DNA of 18,406 bases from positions 1-18,406 of the forward strand of contig DATKOR010000053.1 in the NCBI GenBank assembly GCA_035524495.1, read 5' to 3'. A program made the translations under genes and the position numbers. A model generated the notes under the pieces. That model did no database searches. It was not told the DNA's origin and saw nothing but the letters and a program-made list of their open reading frames with translations. The stretch comes from CAIKZZ01 sp035524495. GTDB lineage: Bacteria > Pseudomonadota > Gammaproteobacteria > Steroidobacterales > Steroidobacteraceae. Below are positions 1 to 6,773 of this stretch, one piece after another (positions within the stretch are counted from its first letter, which is position 1; every line of letters begins with the position of its first letter).

Positions 1-168
1 CCCATCCCCACCCGCACAGGCACGGAGAAGGGTGGAGTAGGCGGGGCTTAAGCCGCCAGAGCGTAGCTGTTGTCGTTCGCAGCTAGAATTTGCAAATGGT
101 TTAACGAGGAACCTGCACCTCGGCATGCACCTGGAGTTTCGCAACCCACGTCGAAACCGGTCGCCCCC
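1..168 (-). ncRNA. ssrA: tmRNA (transfer-messenger RNA), 5' part, cut by the left edge
   Basis: Read on the minus strand, the RNA begins near base 168 with a run of five G followed by the conserved GGTTTCGACG block (159-150), as in tmRNA 5' ends. The conserved GGTGCATGCCGAGG element follows, and then a short reading frame that encodes the tag ANDNSYALAA and stops at TAA. This is the rescue RNA that, with SmpB, frees stalled ribosomes and tags their products for proteolysis. Only about half of the usual 350-400 nt is present; the tRNA-like 3' half and CCA end lie outside the window. The exact 5' end is inferred by comparison, since RNase P normally generates it. Its partner smpB lies on the same strand less than 1 kb away. 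Confidence 0.95.
48..80 (-). other. tmRNA tag reading frame, ANDNSYALAA
   Basis: Resume codon GCG (80-78) followed by AAC GAC AAC AGC TAC GCT CTG GCG GCT and the stop TAA (50-48). The tag ends in the hydrophobic ALAA that proteases such as ClpXP and FtsH recognise, and differs slightly from the E. coli tag ANDENYALAA. The bases just before the resume codon (TAGCT) resemble the conserved upstream element that sets the frame. Confidence 0.93.
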
Positions 169-180
169 AGAAGCCCATAC

Positions 181-186
181 AGAATA
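181..186 (-). promoter_or_regulatory. possible -10 box of the tmRNA promoter
   Basis: On the minus strand TATTCT lies 12 bases before the mature tmRNA 5' end, which would leave a short precursor leader of about six bases. No convincing -35 box is seen. A perfect 10-bp palindrome GACCCGGGTC (211-220) lies further upstream, between ssrA and the divergent RidA-like gene; I cannot assign it. Confidence 0.35.
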
Positions 187-274
187 GCCTAGTTCGACCC
201 GGCCTGCCCGGACCCGGGTCACGACGGCTATTTGGGGTAGAGTCGCCGCTTTCACAAGGCCCCCGGAGTCTCCG

Positions 275-619
275 ATGATCAAGCGTCTCGAGGTCGGCAA
301 GCGCATGTCGCAGGCCGTGGTCCACGGCAGCACCGTCTACCTCGCCGGGCAGGTCGCCGAGGACATCAAGGCCGATGTCACCGGCCAGACGCGGCAGGTG
401 CTCGCGACAATCGACCGGCTGCTTGCCGCCGCCGGCAGCGACAAGAGCAAGATCCTCGCCGCGACCGTCTACCTCGCCGATATCGGCACGTTCGCGGCGA
501 TGAACGCGGCCTGGGACGCCTGGGTCGCGCCGGGCCACACGCCCGCGCGCGCGACGGTCGAGGCGGCGCTCGCGGCCCCGGAGTACAAGGTCGAGATCGT
601 GGTGATCGCGGCGCTCTAG
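275..619 (+). CDS. RidA/YjgF family protein, YoaB-like
   Basis: A 114-residue protein of the RidA (YjgF/YER057c/UK114) fold, a small trimeric protein; the family's best-known member deaminates reactive enamine/imine intermediates. The C-terminal half, with AAMNAAWDAWV (74-84), PGHTPAR (86-92) and YKVEIVVIAA (104-113), closely resembles E. coli YoaB as I recall it. Arg92 sits where RidA carries its substrate-carboxylate-binding arginine, and Glu107 is also at a conserved place, so activity is plausible but the substrate is unknown. The ATG at 275 has a CGGAG ribosome site six bases upstream. It is divergent from ssrA and ends five bases before the tail-to-tail smpB stop. Its role beside the trans-translation genes is unclear; it may be only a positional neighbour. 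Confidence 0.9.
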   Translation: MIKRLEVGKRMSQAVVHGSTVYLAGQVAEDIKADVTGQTRQVLATIDRLLAAAGSDKSKILAATVYLADIGTFAAMNAAWDAWVAPGHTPARATVEAALAAPEYKVEIVVIAAL

Positions 620-624
620 CGCCG

Positions 625-1119
625 TCAGCGGTTTCGCGCGCGCAGCGTCTGCGCCTTCTCGCGCTGCCAGTCGCGATCCTTCTCGGCCGCGCGCTTGTCG
701 TGCTCCTTCTTGCCCTTGGCGAGCCCGATCTCGAGCTTGGCGCGACCGTCCTTCCAGTACATCGAAAGCGGCACGAGCGTGTAGCCCTTGCGCTCGACGG
801 CGCCGACGAGGTGGTCGATCTCGCGGCGCTTCAAGAGCAGCTTGCGGGTCCGGGTCGGATCCGCGACCACGTGCGTCGAGGCCGAGTTGAGCGGCGTGAT
901 GTGGCTGCCGAGCAGCCACGCCTCGTCGCCCTTCATGAGCACGTAGCCCTCGGCGAGCTGCAGGCGGCCGGCGCGCAGCGCCTTGACCTCCCAGCCCATC
1001 AGCGCGAGCCCCGCCTCGTAGCGCTCCTCGATGAAGTAGTCGTGGCGCGCGCGGCGATTGACCGCGATGGTCCCGGCGTGCGAGTCCTTGTCCTTGCGTT
1101 CGGTCATGCCGGTCGACAC
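625..1119 (-). CDS. smpB: SsrA-binding protein SmpB
   Basis: A 164-residue basic protein, the usual length for SmpB. It binds the tRNA-like domain of tmRNA and places it in the empty A site of stalled ribosomes. Family marks are NRRARHDYFIEE (22-33), GWEVKALRAGR (42-52), the GSHITP segment, DPTRTRKLLLKRREI, and a lysine/arginine-rich C-terminal tail (KGKKEHDKR onwards) that normally becomes helical in the mRNA channel. I chose the GTG at 1119 because a GGAGGG ribosome site lies six bases upstream; an in-frame ATG at 1107 is the alternative. It runs divergently from ratA across an 85-bp spacer and lies on the same strand as ssrA. Confidence 0.97.
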   Translation of the reverse strand: MSTGMTERKDKDSHAGTIAVNRRARHDYFIEERYEAGLALMGWEVKALRAGRLQLAEGYVLMKGDEAWLLGSHITPLNSASTHVVADPTRTRKLLLKRREIDHLVGAVERKGYTLVPLSMYWKDGRAKLEIGLAKGKKEHDKRAAEKDRDWQREKAQTLRARNR

Positions 1120-1147
1120 CTCGGTCCCTCCGTCATTCTAGCCCTCG

Positions 1148-1176
1148 TTGTCGGCGTCCCGCAGGGACCCCACAAT
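1148..1176 (+). promoter_or_regulatory. possible sigma70-type promoter of ratA-rnfH
   Basis: TTGTCG (1148-1153) and CACAAT (1171-1176) are separated by 17 bases, which would start RNA near 1183. Each box matches consensus at four of six positions, so the call is modest. A long inverted repeat (1163-1191) covers the end of the spacer, the -10 box and the predicted start. Confidence 0.35.
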
Positions 1177-1191
1177 GCGGGGAGGGTCCCT
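1163..1191. repeat. inverted repeat AGGGACCC / GGGTCCCT in the smpB-ratA spacer
   Basis: Two perfect 8-base arms (1163-1170 and 1184-1191) are separated by 13 bases. The repeat lies in the divergent spacer, over the likely ratA promoter and just before the ratA start. It could be an operator for a dimeric regulator or a hairpin at the 5' end of the ratA mRNA. No T-run follows, so it is not a typical terminator. Confidence 0.6.
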
Positions 1192-1204
1192 TGAAAGCGG
1201 TCCG

Positions 1205-1666
1205 ATGCGCGAAGTCCGCCGCAGCGCCTTAGTCCCCCACACGCCCGCGCAGATGTACGCGCTCGTCAACGACGTGCGCCGCTACCCCGAGTTCGTGCCG
1301 TGGTGCCCGGCGACCCGCGTCCTCGAGGAAAGCGCGGACTCGATCACCGCGACGGTCGACATGCAGCGCGCCGGGGTGCGCGTCGCGCTCACGACGCGCA
1401 ACACGATGCGACCCGGGGAGCACATCGAGATGGCGCTCGTCGAGGGGCCGCTTGCGCGCTTCGCCGGCAGCTGGGCGTTCGTGCCGATCCGGGCCGCGGA
1501 CCCGGCGGGCGAGGTGCGCGGCTGTCGCGTCGAGCTCTTCGTCGAGTTCGAGTTCAAGAGCGCCGCGCTTGGCCTCGTGCTCGGGCCGCTCTTCGAGTCG
1601 ACCTGGAACTCCCTCGTCGACGCGTTCGTGCGTCGTGCGCGCGAGGTCTACCGTGGCGGCGCCTGA
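1205..1666 (+). CDS. ratA: RatA-type START/coenzyme Q-binding (polyketide cyclase-like) protein
   Basis: A 153-residue protein of the SRPBCC/START-like superfamily. In E. coli the homologue (RatA) has been reported to block 70S ribosome formation as a toxin, while related COQ10 proteins bind ubiquinone; the true role here is open. The diagnostic N-terminus is RSALVPHTPAQMYALVNDV (5-23), followed by YPEFVPWCP and a C-terminal helix ending FVRRAREVY. The ATG at 1205 aligns with family N-termini. An in-frame ATG at 1175 would add ten residues, and a GGAGG at 1181-1185 lies rather far from 1205. Its 3' end overlaps rnfH by 14 bases, so the two are co-translated. Confidence 0.92.
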   Translation: MREVRRSALVPHTPAQMYALVNDVRRYPEFVPWCPATRVLEESADSITATVDMQRAGVRVALTTRNTMRPGEHIEMALVEGPLARFAGSWAFVPIRAADPAGEVRGCRVELFVEFEFKSAALGLVLGPLFESTWNSLVDAFVRRAREVYRGGA

Positions 1667-1955
1667 CATCCGGGTGTCGGTCGCCTACGCCGAGCGCGAC
1701 CGGCAGACCGTCATCGAGCTCCTGGTCCCTGCCGGGACCACGGCCGCCGAGGCGGTCGAGCGCGCCGGCATCCGCGAGCGCCATCCGGGCATCGCGCAAG
1801 ACGCGCCACTCGGCATCTTCGGTCGCAAGGTCGCCGCGGGGACGGTCCTGGCCGCGGGCGATCGGGTCGAGCTCTACCGGTCGCTGCCGGCCGATCCCAA
1901 GGAGACGCGCCGGCGCCTCGCGCGCGAGGGCCGGACGATGGGGAAAGGGCGCTAG
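1653..1955 (+). CDS. rnfH: RnfH family ubiquitin-like protein (UPF0125, RatB)
   Basis: A 100-residue beta-grasp protein of the RnfH/UPF0125 family, of uncertain function, commonly found next to ratA. Family marks are VSVAYAERDRQ near the N-terminus, the GIFGRKV segment, and the C-terminal block DRVELYRSLPADPKETRRRLA. I chose the GTG at 1653: it gives the normal family length and has GAGG six bases upstream inside ratA. The same frame stays open well upstream, so a start caller could easily extend it wrongly. Its TAG stop overlaps the TAG stop of bamE on the other strand within one CTAG. Confidence 0.92.
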   Translation: MAAPDIRVSVAYAERDRQTVIELLVPAGTTAAEAVERAGIRERHPGIAQDAPLGIFGRKVAAGTVLAAGDRVELYRSLPADPKETRRRLAREGRTMGKGR

Positions 1956-2308
1956 ATCACCGGGGCCGTGTGCACGGTCGGGTTCCTGAACTCGCCCTCC
2001 GGCCGTTCGACCTTCGAGACCTTCTCGTCGGTGAAATGGACGACGACAAGCCGCGTTTCGACTTTGCGCGTCTTCCCTTCCTTAAAATAGTAGAGGTAAT
2101 CCCACTGGTCGGGATGGAAGGGATCCGCAATCATCGGCGTGCCGAGTACATAGCGCACTTGGCTGCGGGTCATGCCGACCTGCAGCTGGTCGATCATCTT
2201 GGCCTCCAGGTAGTTCCCCTGGGGGATGTTGACGCGATAGATGCAGCCGCCCATGAGGGCGAGCGCGAGCGGGATCGCGGCGGCGGCAAGGGCGTTCGAG
2301 ATGCGCAT
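1952..2308 (-). CDS. bamE: Outer membrane assembly lipoprotein BamE (SmpA/OmlA)
   Basis: A 118-residue lipoprotein, the small accessory subunit of the BAM complex that inserts beta-barrel proteins into the outer membrane. A hydrophobic signal (residues 3-19) ends at the lipobox LMGGC, with the lipidated Cys22. The SmpA/OmlA domain follows with QGNYLEAKMIDQLQVGMTR, VRYVLGTPMIADPF and a terminal beta-strand. The ATG at 2308 places the signal peptide at the N-terminus; a longer in-frame start at 2377 would bury it. It diverges from fur, as in Pseudomonas, and converges on rnfH with a four-base stop overlap. Confidence 0.96.
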   Translation of the reverse strand: MRISNALAAAAIPLALALMGGCIYRVNIPQGNYLEAKMIDQLQVGMTRSQVRYVLGTPMIADPFHPDQWDYLYYFKEGKTRKVETRLVVVHFTDEKVSKVERPEGEFRNPTVHTAPVI

Positions 2309-2335
2309 GGGATGGGCGTCGGCGCCGCGCGCGGT

Positions 2336-2364
2336 TTGGTCCGGCACGGCCTGCGGTGGATAAT
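2336..2364 (+). promoter_or_regulatory. sigma70-type promoter of fur
   Basis: TTGGTC (2336-2341), a 17-base spacer and GATAAT (2359-2364, five of six consensus) predict a start near 2371, about 30 bases before the fur GTG. On the opposite strand TATGAT (2378-2373) could be a -10 box for bamE, although no good -35 was seen for it. No convincing Fur box covers this promoter. Confidence 0.6.
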
Positions 2365-2400
2365 GGCGGCGGATCATACCCGAACCGCGAGGGCAGCTGC

Positions 2401-2835
2401 GTGGAAAGCCAGGACCTGCGCCGGGCCGGACTCAAGGTCACGGTCCCGCGCCTCAAGATCCTCGAGATCCTGGCGGGCGCGGTGGTCCATCACCTGAGCG
2501 CCGAGGACATCTATAAGAAGCTCCTCGACCTCAAGGAGGACATCGGCCTCGCGACCGTCTACCGCGTGCTGACCCAGTTCGAGGCCGCGGGCCTCGTGAC
2601 CCGCCACCATTTCGAGGGCGGCACGGCGGTGTTCGAGCTCAACCGCGGGGACCACCACGACCACGTCGTCTGCGTCGACTGCGGCAAGGTCGAGGAGTTC
2701 AGCGATCCGGCGATCGAGTCGCTGCAGGCGGCGGCTGCCGACCGGCTCGGATTCGCGGTCGCCGACCACGCGCTGATTCTCTACGGGCACTGCCGGCGCC
2801 CGAACTGCCCAAACCGCAAGGCACGCGGCGTCTAG
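2401..2835 (+). CDS. fur: Ferric uptake regulator Fur
   Basis: A 144-residue dimeric, metal-dependent repressor controlling iron uptake. The N-terminal winged helix contains GLKVTVPRLKILEIL (10-24) and LATVYRVLTQFE (50-61). The C-terminal metal and dimer domain has HHDH (85-88), Cys91-x2-Cys94 and a second cysteine pair Cys131/Cys136, the structural zinc ligands. I chose the GTG at 2401 (read as MESQDLRRAGLK): this matches the normal Fur N-terminus and has GAGGG seven bases upstream. An ATG at 2356 is in frame but would start inside the promoter. It converges on recN with a shared CTAG stop overlap. Confidence 0.98.
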   Translation: MESQDLRRAGLKVTVPRLKILEILAGAVVHHLSAEDIYKKLLDLKEDIGLATVYRVLTQFEAAGLVTRHHFEGGTAVFELNRGDHHDHVVCVDCGKVEEFSDPAIESLQAAAADRLGFAVADHALILYGHCRRPNCPNRKARGV

Positions 2836-4550
2836 GAGCGGCCGGGACGGCGCGGCCGGGCACCCGAGCGCGCCGCCGCCTTCGGCCGCGCCAGCATCTG
2901 GCGCGCGTGCTCGCGGGCGGCGGCGGTGACGTCGACGCCGGCCAGCATCCGCGCCAGCTCCTCGACCCGCTCGTCGCTCGAGAGCGACGTCAGGACCGTG
3001 CGGCTCTTGCGCCCGTCGGAGAGCTTCGCAACACGCACGTGCCGGTCGGCCTGGCTCGCGACCTGCGGCAGGTGCGTCACGCACAGCACCTGGCCGCGGC
3101 GCGCGAGCGCGTGCAGTTCCCGCCCGACCATCTCGGCGACCGCGCCGCCGACGCCGGCATCGACCTCGTCGAAGATCATGCACGTGGGCCCGCCGGTCTC
3201 GTGGGCCGCCGCGACCTGCACCGCGAGGCTGATGCGCGAGAGCTCGCCGCCGGAGGCGATGCGCGCGATCGGCCTCGGCGGCTGGCCGGGGTTGGCGCTG
3301 ACGAGGAACTCGACGCGCTCGGCGCCCGAGGGGTCGACCGGTCGCTCGGCGGGCGTCGTGACCTCGACCGCGAACACGCCGCCCGGCATCCCGAGGCCGC
3401 GCATCAGCGCGGTCACCGCCCGCGCGAGCTCGTCGGCCGCCTTGAGGCGCGCCCGACCGAGCGCCGCCGCCGCCGCGTCGTAGTCGCGGCGCAGCGCCGC
3501 GCGCTGCCCCTCGAGCTCGGTCAGCGTGGTGCCGGCGTGCTCGAGCATCGCGAGCTCGCGTGCGAGCGAGGCGAGCTGCGACACAAGCTCCGCGGGCGGC
3601 ACGCGGTGCTTGCGGGCGAGCTGCTCGATCGAGGCGATGCGCGTCTCGACCGCTTCCTGGCGGCGCGGGTCGACTTCGAGGGACTCGAGGTACCCGGCGA
3701 GCTCACGCCCCGCCTCCTTGAGCGGGATCAGCGCCTCCTCGATCAGGGCGCCGACGGGCCTCAGCGCCTCGTCGAGCTCGAGCGCGCCGCGCAAGGTCGC
3801 CGCAGCGCGACCGGCACGCGCGTGCGCATCCTCGCCGTCGCCCTCGTAGAGCAGCGCGAGTGCGCCCTGCGCGGCCTCCGCGAGGCGCCCGCGGTTCGCG
3901 AGCCGCTGGGCCTCGGCGGCGAGCGCCTCCGGCTCCCCGGGCTCGAGGCCGAGCGCCTCGAGTTCCCTGACCTGGTAGCGCAGCAGCTCGAGCCGCGAAT
4001 CGCGCTCGGCGGCGGCGGCGGCGAGCGCGCTGAGCTCGGCGTCGATCGCGCGGTACTGCGCGGCGAGCCGGGCGACCGGGGCGAGGAGCTCGGCATGGCC
4101 GCCGTGCGCGTCGAGGAGGCTGCGCTGCGTCGCCGCGCGCGTCAGCGTCAGGAACTCCTGCTGGCCGTGGATGTCGACGAGCAGCTCGCCGAGCGCGCGC
4201 ACCTGATTGACCGGCTGCGCCTGGCCATTGACGTAGGCGCGCGTGCGACCGTCGCTGCCGACGACGCGCCTCAGCATGACCTCGCCCTCGTGCTCGAGCG
4301 CCTGCTCCTCGAGCCAGGCGCGCGCGGCTGCGTTGCCGCGCACGTCGAATGTCGCGCTGACCTCGGCACGCTCGGCGCCGTGGCGCACGACATCCGCCCC
4401 GGCGCGGCCGCCGATCGCGGCGAGCACCGCGTCCACGAGGATCGACTTGCCCGCGCCCGTCTCGCCGGTCAGCGCCGTCAGCCCCGCGCCGAGCTCGAGT
4501 TCGGCGGCGTCGATGATCGCAAAGTCCCGGATCTGCAGGTGCGTCAGCAT
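2832..4550 (-). CDS. recN: DNA repair protein RecN (SMC-like ATPase)
   Basis: A 572-residue SMC-like protein of double-strand break repair, slightly longer than E. coli RecN (about 553). It has Walker A GETGAGKS (29-36), a long alanine/arginine/glutamate-rich coiled-coil middle, the ABC signature SGGELSR (433-439), Walker B CMIFDE (457-462) followed by VDAGVGG, and a THLPQVAS switch. The C-terminal tail is rich in Arg, Pro and Ala. The ATG at 4550 overlaps the nadK stop by one base (TGATG), so translation is probably coupled to nadK. I saw no LexA-type CTGT-N8-ACAG box in the last 150 bases of nadK, although RecN belongs to the SOS regulon in E. coli. Confidence 0.97.
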   Translation of the reverse strand: MLTHLQIRDFAIIDAAELELGAGLTALTGETGAGKSILVDAVLAAIGGRAGADVVRHGAERAEVSATFDVRGNAAARAWLEEQALEHEGEVMLRRVVGSDGRTRAYVNGQAQPVNQVRALGELLVDIHGQQEFLTLTRAATQRSLLDAHGGHAELLAPVARLAAQYRAIDAELSALAAAAAERDSRLELLRYQVRELEALGLEPGEPEALAAEAQRLANRGRLAEAAQGALALLYEGDGEDAHARAGRAAATLRGALELDEALRPVGALIEEALIPLKEAGRELAGYLESLEVDPRRQEAVETRIASIEQLARKHRVPPAELVSQLASLARELAMLEHAGTTLTELEGQRAALRRDYDAAAAALGRARLKAADELARAVTALMRGLGMPGGVFAVEVTTPAERPVDPSGAERVEFLVSANPGQPPRPIARIASGGELSRISLAVQVAAAHETGGPTCMIFDEVDAGVGGAVAEMVGRELHALARRGQVLCVTHLPQVASQADRHVRVAKLSDGRKSRTVLTSLSSDERVEELARMLAGVDVTAAAREHARQMLARPKAAARSGARPRRPGRS

Positions 4551-5449
4551 CAGCCGTCCCGCGCCGCGTGGCGCGCGCCACGTCCCCAGTGGAGCTTGGA
4601 GCGCAGGATCCGGAAGTAGTCGTAGCCCGGCGGATGCAGCAGCGTCACCGTCGTTCCGGCGGGCTCGACGATCAGCCGGCCGTCCGGCGGCAGGTCGCCG
4701 AGCACGACGCCGTCGCAGGTCACCTGGGCGCGTACCGGGGCCTGCGCGACGAGCCGGATCTCGATGACCGACGCGCGCGAGACGACGATCGGGCGGTCGG
4801 AGAGCGTGTGCGGCGAAACCGGCGCGAGCACGAGCGCATCGAGGTTCGGCGTCACGATCGGGCCGCCGCAGCTCAGCGCGTAGGCGGTCGAGCCGGTCGC
4901 GGTCGCGATCACGAAGCCGTCGCCGCCATGGGTGTTGACGAAGCGGCCGTCGATCCAGCTCTCGAAGTCGAGCATCCGGCCGGTCTCGCGCTTCTGCAGC
5001 ACGACGTCGTTGAGCGCCCGCACGCTGCGTTCGGCGCCTTCGGACGGGTCGATGAGGCGCGCGTTCAAGAGGTGCCGTACGTCGGTGCTGTAGCGCCCTT
5101 CGAGCACGTCGGTGAAGCGATCGAGCATCTCGGCGGCGCTGATGTCGGCGAGAAAGCCGAGGCGCCCGCGATTGATGCCGAGCAGCGGCACGTCGCGACC
5201 GTCGGCGGCGCGCGCGGCGTGCAGCAGCGTGCCGTCGCCGCCGACCGCGACCAGCAGCTCGGCGCGCAGCGCGAGCTCGCGCTCGGACAGCGGCGTGATC
5301 GCGGCGCTGCCCGCGATCGGGCCCGCGTCGTCGACGAGCACGTGCACGCCGCGGGAGGCCGCGTGCGCGGCGAGCCCCTGCATCGCCTCGACGACGAGCG
5401 GATCGGCGAAGCGGCCGATCAGGGCGATGGTCTTGAAGCGGCGCTGCAT
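4550..5449 (-). CDS. nadK: NAD kinase
   Basis: A 299-residue cytoplasmic kinase that makes NADP from NAD with ATP or polyphosphate. It carries the family motif GGDGTLL (70-76), NRGRLGFLADI, LNDVVLQK, the glycine-rich nucleotide segment GDGFVIATATGSTAYALSCGG, and SPHTLSDRPIVV. The ATG at 5449 gives the normal length and N-terminus (MQRRFKTIALIGRF); the frame stays open to 5629, but that extension is arginine-rich and unlike NadK. No clear Shine-Dalgarno sequence precedes 5449. It is first in a two-gene unit with recN and diverges from hrcA, recalling the nadK-recN/grpE divergence of E. coli. Confidence 0.95.
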   Translation of the reverse strand: MQRRFKTIALIGRFADPLVVEAMQGLAAHAASRGVHVLVDDAGPIAGSAAITPLSERELALRAELLVAVGGDGTLLHAARAADGRDVPLLGINRGRLGFLADISAAEMLDRFTDVLEGRYSTDVRHLLNARLIDPSEGAERSVRALNDVVLQKRETGRMLDFESWIDGRFVNTHGGDGFVIATATGSTAYALSCGGPIVTPNLDALVLAPVSPHTLSDRPIVVSRASVIEIRLVAQAPVRAQVTCDGVVLGDLPPDGRLIVEPAGTTVTLLHPPGYDYFRILRSKLHWGRGARHAARDG

Positions 5450-5568
5450 GCGGGAATGCAACTTAGCACGCGCGCTTTGCCGATCGGCAGCGCCCGTGCA
5501 TTTTGCGCGCGAGCGACCGAATAAGCGGCGCGTCCCTTGCGCCCCCGGGCGCCGTCGGTCATTGCGCC

Positions 5569-5598
5569 TTGACACCCTGAGCGGCCGATCGCTAGATT
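5569..5598 (+). promoter_or_regulatory. sigma70-type promoter of hrcA
   Basis: A perfect -35 box TTGACA (5569-5574) is followed after 18 bases by TAGATT (5593-5598, four of six consensus). The predicted start is near 5605, in the middle of a perfect palindrome. There is no sigma32 -10 motif (CCCCAT) at the right distance, so basal transcription of hrcA is probably by the housekeeping sigma factor. Confidence 0.65.
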
Positions 5599-5615
5599 CG
5601 GACCGACGGTCCGAA
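5597..5615. promoter_or_regulatory. operator-like palindrome TTCGGACCGACGGTCCGAA
   Basis: A perfect 9-1-9 inverted repeat (19 bases, central A at 5606). It overlaps the last two bases of the hrcA -10 box and covers the predicted start point, the classic place for a repressor operator. It is not a CIRCE element (TTAGCACTC-N9-GAGTGCTAA), the usual HrcA target, so the binding protein is unknown. It also lies in the spacer shared with nadK. Confidence 0.6.
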
Positions 5616-5644
5616 AGTCTTTTGCGCACAGAGGCTTATTCACG

Positions 5645-6745
5645 ATGCCCGGTGATTCGCGCGAAGCCTCCATCCTCGACCGCGGCGGGGCGACGGTGCT
5701 CTCCGAGCGCGCGCAGCGGCTGCTGACGGCGCTCGTCGAGGCCTACATCCGCGACGGCCTGCCGGTCGGCTCGCGGACCCTGACGCGCGAGTCGGGTCTG
5801 CCGGTGAGCGCGGCGACCGTGCGCAACGTGATGGCCGACCTCGAGGAATTCGGCTTCGTCGCCTCGCCACACACCTCCGCGGGCCGCGTGCCGACCGACA
5901 AGGGCTATCGATTCTTCGTCGATGCGCTCCTCAAGCTCCAGCCGACCACCGACGTCGACCGCGAGCTCACGCGCGCGCTCGAGCTTCGGCTCGGCGAGCG
6001 CAGCGACGACCCGCGCCAGCTGGTCGCCTCGGCCTCGCAGCTCCTGTCGAACTTCACGCGCCTCGCGGGCGTCGTGACGGTGCCGCGCCAGGCGCACGCG
6101 TCCGTGTCGCACATCGAGTTCCTGGCGCTCTCGGAGGGGCGGGTGCTCGCGATCCTGGTCGTCAACGGGCGCGAGGTCCAGAACCGGATCCTCGAGGTCG
6201 AGCGGCGCTTCAGCGTCGAGGAACTGCGGCGCGCGGCGAACTTCCTCAACGAGCAGTTCCGCGGCCGCGAGCTCACCGACGTGCGTGCGGTGCTCCTCGC
6301 GCAGCTGCAGGAGACGCGCGCCCACATGAACCAGATGATGCTGGACGCGATCTCGATGGCGCAGCAGATGTTCGCGCCCGAGGCCGAGGCGCCGGCACAG
6401 GTCGACGTCGTGATCGCCGGCGAGACGAACCTGATGGGCTTTGCGGAGCTCTCGAACGTCGAGAAGCTGAAGCGGCTGTTCGACGCCTTCACCGAGAAAC
6501 GCGACATATTGCATCTGCTGGACCAGTGCCTGTCGGCCGATCGCGTGCAGATCTTCATCGGCCACGAGTCGGGCTACCAGATCCTCGACGACCTTTCCGT
6601 GGTCACCGCCCCGTACACGATCGGCAACGAGGTGGTCGGCGTGCTCGGCGTCATCGGGCCGACGCGGATGGCCTACGAACGGGTCATTCCAATCGTGGAC
6701 CTGACGGCGCGGCTCCTCGGGTCCGCGCTCAACCAGACCCGCTGA
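5645..6745 (+). CDS. hrcA: Heat-inducible transcription repressor HrcA
   Basis: A 366-residue repressor of chaperone genes that normally binds CIRCE and is assisted by GroEL. The N-terminal winged-helix domain contains LVEAYIRDGLPVGSRTL (30-46), SAATVRNVMADLEEFGF (57-73) and SPHTSAGRVPTDKGYRFFVD. The middle and C-terminal GAF-like domains include VNGREVQNRILEV, NEQFRGREL, IGHES and GVLGVIGPTRMAYERVIPIVD. The ATG at 5645 has GAGG about ten bases upstream; GTG at 5696 is a shorter alternative. It leads the hrcA-grpE-dnaK-dnaJ cluster, an order typical of Xanthomonas-like bacteria. No CIRCE was found in this window, so its main target may be elsewhere (for example groESL). Confidence 0.96.
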   Translation: MPGDSREASILDRGGATVLSERAQRLLTALVEAYIRDGLPVGSRTLTRESGLPVSAATVRNVMADLEEFGFVASPHTSAGRVPTDKGYRFFVDALLKLQPTTDVDRELTRALELRLGERSDDPRQLVASASQLLSNFTRLAGVVTVPRQAHASVSHIEFLALSEGRVLAILVVNGREVQNRILEVERRFSVEELRRAANFLNEQFRGRELTDVRAVLLAQLQETRAHMNQMMLDAISMAQQMFAPEAEAPAQVDVVIAGETNLMGFAELSNVEKLKRLFDAFTEKRDILHLLDQCLSADRVQIFIGHESGYQILDDLSVVTAPYTIGNEVVGVLGVIGPTRMAYERVIPIVDLTARLLGSALNQTR

Positions 6746-6773
6746 GGGCCCTCCTCGGCGGTTGCCCTAAGCC

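Noticed and set aside
2359..2377. Possible Fur box at the fur promoter (GATAATG)
   Set aside because: The first seven bases match the 19-bp consensus, but the rest does not (about eight of 19 overall). It is better explained as the -10 box GATAAT.
2907..4619. Plus-strand frame of about 570 codons opposite recN
   Set aside because: It is the complement of a well-supported recN, rich in Arg, Ala, Gly and Glu, with no motif and no ribosome site of note.
5463..5489. Possible CIRCE element before nadK/hrcA (TTAGCAC at 5463)
   Set aside because: Only the left half matches. The right arm GAGTGCTAA is missing at the required nine-base spacing, so it is not a CIRCE element.
6744..6753. Palindrome GAGGGCCCTC at the hrcA stop
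   Set aside because: A 10-bp self-complementary GC-rich run without a loop or T-run; such runs are expected by chance here.
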